In this document: in pieces, positions 56,606-64,000 of the stretch
How positions within the stretch are numbered: the stretch's first letter is position 1
Layout: each line of letters opens with the position of its first letter
Assembly (NCBI GenBank): GCA_022497145.1
Contig: MU385856.1
Span: 434,001 to 498,000, forward strand
Direction: 5' to 3'
DNA: 64,000 nt
DNA from: Rostrohypoxylon terebratum
Taxonomy: Eukaryota > Ascomycota > Sordariomycetes > Xylariales > Hypoxylaceae
Notes under the pieces: model-generated
The model's database searches: none
Seen by the model: only the letters and a program-made list of their open reading frames with translations
What the model was told of the DNA's origin: nothing
Made by a program: the position numbers and the translations under genes

Positions 56606-58485
56606 CACTGCTACGTTGGTTTTCGCGTGGCGTTTTTTTTTTTCGTTCTCGTTCTCGTTCAGGCCGATCCGGCGAGACACGCTACACAACGTAGCGTTTT
56701 TATCGAAAGAACATAGGATAGGATAGGTACGCTGGGTTGATAGCTAGGTTACTCACTCAGCCTCGAACGGATAGGGGATCGAGGAAGAAAAACTAGGAGA
56801 AATTTTCGTGCGAGATGAGGGGGGGCGAGATAGGGTAAGGCTCGACGGCCGGTAGGGCTCCCCGGAGGATCAGATAGCATCGCGATTGCAGGTTTGATTG
56901 AATGGGCGGCAGATATATGATCTGACGTGACCCGCATTGGGGAGAAATAAGACTCAGGGTCACATTTGGTCATTATTGCGAGCTCAGGTGGTAGCGGCTA
57001 GATGGTCAGGGGGTTGAGGCTACTGGACCGTGATAATCTATCGATTGGAAAGGGGCGGAAGGATTGTAGTATGGCCGGGAGACTGCGCCGCTCTGGTGCG
57101 GTAGCTACTCGTTCTCATCTAGGTACCTATTCCGGAAGAAGTGTATAAAAGAGGACGGTTGGGTATCGGAGCCGTAATTGTTTTTGTGTCGTACTCTTAT
57201 CACGAGTGGTATGAGATGCCCTATTAGGGATAAGCATGCAATTACGCTGGATCCGAAAAGAGTACTGGGCATGAGAATACTATGCTATGACTGGTTCTGC
57301 AAGACAGTCATTTCAGCGAAAGGGCAAATTCGGAGGGTAGTCTGTCGGCTTCATGTTTTTAGGGTTGCAATGAGGCTGCAGGGAGGCGGGGTCTGCTACG
57401 GTGTCTGCAGCAATACTAGCAATCTATCCTTGACTCGGCATAAATGGTGCTTTCACGAATTTGAAAATAGAATTAGGTAGGTGTAATGCCAGTCAAGAGC
57501 CTCTTGACTAGCCAGCAGAAAGAGGATTTCGTGCGGCGAAACCGAATTTTCAACTCAAGCTCAGGTGTTACTCTGATATATATTTACCTACCTACACTAC
57601 CCTTCGATTAACTCCCTGTACTTGAAACTCGCTTGAAAGTGCTGATCATCAACTTTGTCGACTGCCTCCGACCGACGTTCTCCTTAATAATCACATGTAT
57701 ACTAGATGGATACCACCTAACCTCACAACTTAGAGTTATCAAAAGCATGAATAGCATAAATCCACGAATAGATGATATGAGAGGCTTTAGGAAGACCAAA
57801 GAGCCTTTTTAGGCAAGGATTGCCAAGCAAGCAAGTGTACCAAAACAAGATACCCAAGTCCAAGTGGCATTTGTCACTCTATTACGTTGTACTGTGCCCA
57901 TGCAACCTTCTCACGGTCTAACCTTAGTATCACCACCGCTACGATATGGATGCTATTGTTCCAGCGCACCAACGGTGACTCAGTTAGCTTTCAGAGTACG
58001 AACATAGCCAATAACCTGGCTGACACGTCTGTCTATAAGATACACTACTTAGTGATATACACGTTCAACTTGTTAACTTTAGGTTATACGGAAAAAATCA
58101 TCAGAGGTTGCCCATTTAGTAACTATCTAGGATTCTAGGTATCCTCAAAACTGGCATACCAACTGTACTTAGCCAGTCAATCATACGCACCATGGATAAT
58201 TTTATTGCGTAGATAAAGGTGCCATTGGTTTCTATAATGCCCTGATTTGTTGGTCTGTTATATCTCACATTCGCAGCAGCCAGGTACATTTGCCCAGTTC
58301 ATCATGATTTCAATATCAGCGTTGTTGAGCTTCACGGCCGTGACTCACTAGACTAGACTTTCTATTTAAATGATTCCCCCCGTGGAATATAGATCATTTT
58401 CTACAAGATCACCAATTTGGCATCGACGACTATTACAAGTAATTTTAAGAGAGACATTACGATTCTCAATTTTTTTTTTGGAAAG
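56606..58485. other. Divergent intergenic region, no gene seen
   Basis: 1.9 kb between the CFEM gene (-) and the macrodomain-like gene (+). Frames at 57178-57480 and 57887-58138 are short and featureless. A hairpin (gtcaagag-cctcttgac) occurs near 57493. T-run near 58472-58479 just before the next gene. Confidence 0.45.
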
Positions 58486-59464
58486 ATGGCCCCTCTCACT
58501 GCGGAAGAAATCACAGAGTTTATTAAACATAAGGTGGATTATGATACAGTATTTGTACTTTTGACCAGCTGTCAAGGTTAGTAAGATACTCGCAGTTTCC
58601 AGATACTCTTGTGGATGTCAGAGGGTTTAGAGGCTATCGGACGACAAGGAACAACAACATAGGAGCTAATAAAAAAGGGATACAGGATCATGGCCCAATA
58701 CAGGACTTGGAGGTGCCCTCAAGGAATGCTTCCCGGCCGCATATAATCAATACAAAACGCTTTGCGCCGAACACAGCGACATAGATGGTCGTCCGACGGA
58801 TATCCTGGCGGGAACTTGCCATGCTAATATGTTACATGAACCTAGCGACACAGCTGTCGTGAAGCTGCCCTGACAGCTTTAATAACAATATCCCTAACTG
58901 CAACTCGTAGTACACCCAATCTCCAGTGACCACCTCAACCGTCCATTTCCGCGAGTCTTTGTTGCCTACGTATTCTCAAGCTTCGGGGACGGTCACCGAA
59001 ACTGGTTCAGCTCCAAACCGGGTAGGAGCCCCAAGGAAGTGATTCGGAATCAGACAGAAAATGCTTTCCAAGATATGAGGAAGGTACTCCAAAATTTGGC
59101 CTCAACCTTGGGCAAGAATGCAACCCTTCCGGAGGGAGCAGAACCGTTAACAGAGGAACAAAAGAGCTATTTATGGGATGAGAACGGCAAGAATATGATT
59201 GTATGTCTGGATAAGAATAACGGGAAGGACTTTCAAATGAGGTGGGAAGAGGTAGAATCTATGATCAAGAGATGCTTCAGAGGTTGGGAGGGCAAGTGGC
59301 TCTACACAGAGAAGTACTATCCACCTGAGCCTCCTCGCGTAACGCCTCCTTCCCCTCCACGACATATCCGTCGTCCTATACAGCCCGATATGCTGAGCAG
59401 ACCTTCCCATCACATTAATATTTCATGTGTTACATCTCACTCTGCTTCTCGCCACGGTCGATAG
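58486..59464 (+). CDS. Putative macrodomain (ADP-ribose phosphatase, Poa1-like) protein
   Basis: Rebuilt as three exons, 58486-58576, 58686-58830 and 58927-59464, giving 257 residues. Joining exons 1 and 2 gives SCQGSWPNTGLGGALKECFP followed by AAYNQYKTLC, close to the ligand-binding QGSWGxGIAxAFK..PxAY..Y..C stretch of ADP-ribose-1''-phosphate phosphatases. Next come GTCHAN and, in exon 3, PRVFVAYVFSSFGDGHRNW, like the WVACLFTS-type strand, then KPGRSPKEVIRNQTENAFQDM, like the helix that follows. The last ~90 residues are Pro- and charge-rich. The usual Asn of the NCQG motif is replaced by Ser (SCQG), so activity is uncertain. Intron 2 uses a weak GTTACA donor; its other splice sites are ordinary. 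Medium certainty for family, lower for intron 2. Confidence 0.62.
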
Positions 59465-60173
59465 GATGGAGTCTTGGTAGAGGAAACCAACTACTTGGTT
59501 TGTAATTGTATGAATAAGAAAAGAAAAACGATGACTTCGAGTTGACAATAGCATTGTTCTAATATCTCAATACATCCTAGCTGTGACAAGAAAGCGGTAA
59601 CTCTGTGGGTCTAGGGGCGCTTTGGACTAATTACTATAGCATATTGGTACTATGTAGGTAAAATGTTGAACGCTGTGATGGAATAATAGAGGGACATACT
59701 CAGTTAGTTAGGTACATACTTATGTGGGTGCCTAGGAGGTAGGAGGTATGGACATCCATGGATGTATTTTATCAGAACAACTTGGCTGTACCTTCTCGAT
59801 GTCATCTATGTTCAGACTTGGACAAGGTGGCTATTTCCTTGTTCAACGATTAGTCAACCACTTAAGCTTAAAAATAAACTACAAAACGTCGACTAGTCTA
59901 CTGTGGGGTACGTTAACCTAAGACTTAAGTTCGTCTCTACTCATGCTATAATTCCTGGATTTCCTATCAGAACAATATGTACGGCAATCAGACCTATATC
60001 ATAACTGCGCTGGTTTGGAAAGATGGGATACCGGTGAAAAGCTCTTTAAACTCTATGACTACTACGTAAGTATATACCGTCTTCTATATCACGTGTTGCT
60101 CGTCATTGTCCATTGTCCGGTAGCCATAATACAACAATACAGTGCTTATAGTTAGCTGGCAGTATACCGGCTG

Positions 60174-60465
60174 ACCGGGCAGGTGGTCAATTCGCCAGGC
60201 ACTTTCCTGGGTGAAGGTTAAATAACACGATACACGCACAAATCCCCACGGTGGTTTATCATATCAACATCTACCAAGTGGTGGTCAGTTGGGTGATGCC
60301 TGAGATACCTCATCGTTCCTGCACTAGTACAGAACGGCTCCCCTGAGATGGGCGATGGCCTAGGGTTCGATTCCGACAAGGACCTTGAAAAAGGGAGGCA
60401 AATAAATACCCAACAGCGGGGGCGCAGTAGCCAGGAGCCGTGTAAAAAACATCCTGGGCTGGGCC
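60174..60465 (+). mobile_element. SINE-like dispersed repeat, copy 2 (Pol III box A/B-like motifs)
   Basis: Second copy of the element at 8128-8440. A box A-like TGGTCAGTTGG near 60283 and a box B-like GGGTTCGATTCC near 60363 lie ~80 bp apart, a plausible Pol III promoter spacing. The shared 3' core, gggggcgcagtagccaggag, is at about 60418-60437, followed by atcctgggctggg, matched by atcctgggttgg in copy 1. The copies differ by substitutions and small indels throughout, so they are old. No coding capacity; ends not resolved. Confidence 0.6.
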
Positions 60466-60997
60466 TGAAGAGGGCTTTCGAGAAGGGACCGGGAGTTCTC
60501 TTTTTGTTCATCTTCTTTCGCTTCTCAGGGCGAGGAAAAGTTTTGCAGTTACGCACATCAATTTCTCATTCAACAGGAACCGGTAGTACAAGAGGCACAT
60601 AACGTATGTATTGTACAATAGCCGGTCAAGCATCCGACGTTGGAATGTCTACCTAGGTACCTAGGTCCTAGGAACCTTGGAACTCAACAACTCGCACGAT
60701 TCTCTTGCCTATCTACCTAGGTACCGGCCGAATCAGCTCACACTGTGAATATGCATGTCTTGGATGCGATGCAACTCCAAATGCCTATCTCACGTAAGCT
60801 GACGACATGAATAAGACAGTAGCGTTTATTATTGCAACTGGATTAGGAATAATCGAGTAACACAAGCCAATGCTGTATTCGAATGCAACATCTACTCGAA
60901 TTCTGGTGTCGGGAAACCCTTGCTAACGAGACCCCCCTAACACAGAGAACATAGATACCTAGCTGCGGTCCATCAACATGTGTCATGGGTATGATGT

Positions 60998-61054
60998 ATG
61001 TAGGTATGTATGTATGTATATGTATGTATGTATATGTATGTATGTATATGTATG
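60998..61054. repeat. (TATG)n / (TATATG) microsatellite
   Basis: A run of gtatgtatgta with tatatg steps, about 57 bp, read directly from the sequence. It lies in the convergent intergenic space downstream of the Cys-rich membrane protein gene. Confidence 0.85.
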
Positions 61055-61377
61055 AGGCATAGTAATTTGACGATGCTAACTACATTCCTCATAGTTGTAA
61101 AAAAGCAAATATCAACAAAAGTATATATCCTTAAGATAGGTACCTGACGCGAGATACAAGATAACCTCACAAATATGGTACCCGCCACGCTCGACGCCCC
61201 GACGCCACCCTTTTGATGCTATGCCGTGTGAGTGCCCCTCTATTCTATGGCCAGCCGTCTTTGGCCGCTTGCCAACTGCCAATTTCATCGACTATCATTA
61301 CCTATTAACCCCCTCCAGAGATATTCGTACCCAGTACCTCGACCTTTTTTTCTTCTTCTTCTTCGACAAAGGGAAAA

Positions 61378-62388
61378 TCATCCTGATCCGTGTTGATGCG
61401 TGTACCCGTGTTCATGATAGGGACTGTACGTCATCGGACTCACGGTAGGGGTGGTGGGCGTCCTTGGCGGAGGGTACGCCACCTCCGCCGGCAGCTCGAC
61501 GGCAAAGGAGGGGATGGGTGAGACCGGCGTCGCCGTGCGCGTCTCCTCGTGCCCTGGCTCGGCGGCTAGGAGCGGGACGTCGGATGCGCGCTTGTAGCTG
61601 TCGGCCTTCACGTGCTCGTAATCCGCTGGCAGTTCCTTCCATTCCAGGCGCGAGTCCCCTAACTCCGCGGCCCCAAACTGCATGTTGTGTTGGGCGAACT
61701 GAGGCGTCGGCGACGCCATCGACGAGATGAAGCTTTGGTTGCCAGGCATGTTGCTGTTCGAAAGCTCGACGTCGTGGTTCGTCGTGTGTATTGATGGAGG
61801 GGGTGGGCTTTGTGACTTCCGCCTTCGTGAATACAACCACACGAACCACGCTAGAAGACCCGAGGCGACGGAACCGAAGCCAATACCGGCACCAAGTGCT
61901 ATCTTGGTGCCCGTCGAGATGGCGCTCGACGCCGCGGGGCTCAGGCTTTGTGTTGCTTCGGGAGTGCCCGACGACGTCTCGGTCGCCGTCGCCGTTGTGG
62001 ATGTCGGCGATATCGACGATGTTGGCGATATCGACGACGCGGTAGCTGCTGCTGCCTGTGACAGAAACGCGTTCTTGGACACAGCGATGGTTACTCCCGT
62101 TCCTTCACAGTTATATTGCATAGTATCATAGACGGCATTTAGATCGCCCGGGCTATTCTTCGCGACACACGTGGCCGTGTTATAAATGAAATTCCCTTTA
62201 TTTTTACACAGACACTGGTTCATCTGCTGCCCCGTATTTCCCGAACATTGCGATTGGTTTGCCGCGTCGTTGAGGCATGATTGCGATCCCTCTGGGTATG
62301 CTGAGAAGTCGTTCTCGAAGGCCGCCGAGCTTTGTGCCTGGAAAGCGATGCTGAGGAGCAGCGAGGTCGGCAGCGCCAGGAACTTCAT
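61378..62388 (-). CDS. Cys-rich single-pass surface membrane protein
   Basis: A single exon of 336 residues from the ATG of MKFLALPTSLLLSIAFQAQS, a clear signal peptide (1-23). A frame open further up to 62469 would add 27 basic residues before this signal, so the inner ATG is preferred. The outer domain has six cysteines (38, 48, 59, 61, 74, 94) in a C..C..CLC..C..C spacing that recalls small fungal surface domains but lacks the eight of CFEM. A Ser/Thr/Ala stalk contains two SSISPT units. One helix lies at ~162-185, followed by RRRK (stop-transfer) and a ~145-residue Pro/Ser/Thr-rich cytoplasmic tail. The layout resembles fungal wall sensors (Mid2/Wsc type), but the domain is not recognised. 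It shares its architecture with the CFEM gene 5 kb away. Confidence 0.85.
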   Translation of the reverse strand: MKFLALPTSLLLSIAFQAQSSAAFENDFSAYPEGSQSCLNDAANQSQCSGNTGQQMNQCLCKNKGNFIYNTATCVAKNSPGDLNAVYDTMQYNCEGTGVTIAVSKNAFLSQAAAATASSISPTSSISPTSTTATATETSSGTPEATQSLSPAASSAISTGTKIALGAGIGFGSVASGLLAWFVWLYSRRRKSQSPPPPSIHTTNHDVELSNSNMPGNQSFISSMASPTPQFAQHNMQFGAAELGDSRLEWKELPADYEHVKADSYKRASDVPLLAAEPGHEETRTATPVSPIPSFAVELPAEVAYPPPRTPTTPTVSPMTYSPYHEHGYTHQHGSG

Positions 62389-64000
62389 TGCCGGGTTGTC
62401 TTCGCTGGTTAGACGGTAAATAGGGGACGGGAGGGGACGCTTATGTGACTTCGGAGGACGGGATTTCACGTCTATAGGCAGTTCACGATGTAGAGAAGCT
62501 TCCCGGGTTTGTGGTTACATTCGCCCTCGGTGGTGAATTGCCACTTGGGACCCAGACGATCTACGGATACGGATGGGAGGAAGAAAAACAGAAAGGAGGG
62601 AAAAGAAAAAACACCGGGCACAAAATTTTGCCTAGAAAGGCCCATCGCAGACTGACTGGAAGGGTACATCATTATGTAATTTGCTTTTTGATCAGCCTCA
62701 TGGATCTCCCCGTCCAATGATGAACAGGGTCCTCGCATGATCGAAACGGGCGCGCCCCTGGCCTAGCAGAAGTTCAGACCTGGAACACTAGGGGCGGTCA
62801 ACGTTCTGGGAAATTCTAGGCAACGCCGAAATCTCGATGATATGCGCTATCTTAATGCCAAGTCTTCTCAGAATCTTGTCGTGCTAACATGCAGGACCCA
62901 GGTATAAAGCTGCCCATGACCGCCCCTATGGCGATTTTCGCTCCAGACGCGCTTGTCGTGTGAAGATGTGACAGTACGAGGCTAGGTACACTCAGCAGCA
63001 TGCTAATCCAACTCCACGGTTTGAGGGAACCGGCTGTGCTATCGGTCCAACAACGACAATATCGTCTGCCGTCTGGGGGTCCTCGTCACGCTAGATCGCA
63101 GTTAATTTGTCGATGTTACGACAGGGCCCAGTGCCGGGCACCAATGGAGAGGCGCCAATACCATGCTTGTTAGAGATTTGCACGCCTAGACCATGGCCAC
63201 CATCGTGGTCGAGATATGCAGGTGTGGCTTAGGCCGTTCATTAGCACTTTCATAGACTAGTACTTTCATTAGCCTTGTGGCTCGTGGTATTTTTTTTTTT
63301 TTTTTTTCATTTTATGTACTGCACGATTCTACGGCACTAACCACCCTGACGCCCTAGCACGCCAGAAATACGAAGTAGCCTAGGACCTAGGTATTACTTG
63401 CCCTAGCCCGTCCTCCGTCGATCATCTTCTCCCGGCTGCGTTAGTTGCGGTGTTGGAAGGGAGATAGGAGATGACGATGAGTGCCGGATCAATTACTTAA
63501 CGCGAACTTGTTGCATGTAATGCTACTGTACCTAGGTCCTATGCTGTAGTAGCAGTGAAGATATGCTGTAGTGGGAAAGAGAAATAAAAAAAAAGGTAAG
63601 GAAAAAACATGAACAGAAATATGAATTCGTATTGCGTACACGTGTATCTACATACATACGCAAAATAATATATGTACACACACTGAACACGCAAGAGGTT
63701 TCGGCTTCGTACATATGAGCCGTGTCCTCCGCCTCCGCCGTGGCTAACCAACACCGGGCCACCAACATTCTTAAAACAACACTAACAAACGTTTTAAACG
63801 AGCTGCCACGCGCAGTACAGATGGGGAAGTGCGTGAGCCGTTTGCTGCAGTGTTGTTTTACTTTTGCTTTTCTTTTCCCACTTCCTCTTCTTATCTACCT
63901 ACCTACTACCTATCAGCCCCGATTTAACTGAGACTTTTAGGATTCGGGATGATTGTTATTGTTTCTTTTCTCGAGAGCTGGCGGTGCCTTTGGTCTCCAC
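62389..64000. other. Right-end region, no gene seen
   Basis: 1.6 kb upstream of the Cys-rich protein gene to the window edge. It includes a T-run at about 63291-63308. The frames are short. An ATG at 63820 opens MGKCVS, which resembles an N-myristoylation start, but the frame ends after 36 codons and a tested splice gives a stop. 62750-63200 has mildly coding-like composition broken by stops. Confidence 0.4.

Larger units (their letters stand above)
59465..61377. other. Convergent intergenic region with a SINE-like repeat
   Basis: 1.9 kb between the macrodomain-like gene and the Cys-rich membrane protein gene, which face each other. It holds the second SINE-like copy (60174-60465) and a (TATG)n microsatellite (about 60998-61054). 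Frames overlapping the repeat are not genes. Confidence 0.5.

Noticed and set aside
62750..63200. Possible decayed gene on the minus strand
   Set aside because: Some frames read naturally for 30-40 codons but are broken by stops, and no family motif or splice chain was found.
63820..63930. MGKCVS.. start resembling an N-myristoylated protein at the right edge
   Set aside because: The frame closes after 36 codons. A GTGAGC donor after MGKC joined to the TTTTAG acceptor at ~63939 gives a stop within four codons.

Overview
This window looks like nuclear DNA of a filamentous ascomycete (Pezizomycotina, most likely a sordariomycete). Most genes carry short introns of about 50-140 bp with GT..AG ends and CTAAC/CTGAC-like branch sites. 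Intergenic spaces are long, and the gene set includes a CFEM protein, a CE5 esterase, a G-protein gamma subunit of Neurospora type and fungal-only membrane proteins. I found 17 protein genes (one cut by the left edge) and one tRNA. Several gene starts were rebuilt from small exons by joining phase-compatible splice sites that restore known family motifs.

Layout. 0-14.7 kb is fairly gene-rich. It holds a left-edge partial gene (-), a secreted or anchored GH16 protein (+), a PAQR/haemolysin-III receptor with micro-exons (-), a 599-residue fungal membrane protein (+), a SINE-like repeat, a CE5 esterase (+), the pyruvate dehydrogenase E3-binding protein (-), a mitochondrial two-helix membrane protein (+) and a P-loop sulfotransferase-like protein (+). 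14.7-25.5 kb has no convincing gene. It carries a long microsatellite and a 329-bp MITE with 88-bp inverted repeats flanked by TA. 25.5-28.2 kb holds an LRR protein. 28.2-33.4 kb is empty apart from one coding-like fragment. 33.4-37.1 kb encodes an Nto1/BRPF-type PHD protein. 37.1-44 kb holds an intron-containing tRNA-Val(UAC). 44-55.1 kb holds housekeeping and signalling genes: PP1 catalytic subunit (+), a SelW/Rdx-like protein (-), G-protein gamma subunit (-) and eIF3a (+). 55.6-62.4 kb holds two Cys-rich single-pass surface proteins (both -) on either side of a macrodomain-like gene (+). A second SINE-like copy lies at 60.2 kb.

The genes do not form one pathway or a biosynthetic cluster; the window is an ordinary mosaic. 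PDX1 and the 12.2-kb gene both look mitochondrial and share a 497-bp divergent promoter. GH16, CE5, CFEM and the second Cys-rich protein are secreted or surface proteins. PP1, G-gamma and PAQR are signalling proteins. I saw no clear undescribed system. The most unusual items are the PAQR micro-exons, the SINE-like pair, the MITE, the macrodomain gene recovered from three exons, and the A1-U72 tRNA-Val. All splice sites are my reading of the sequence and have no transcript support here.
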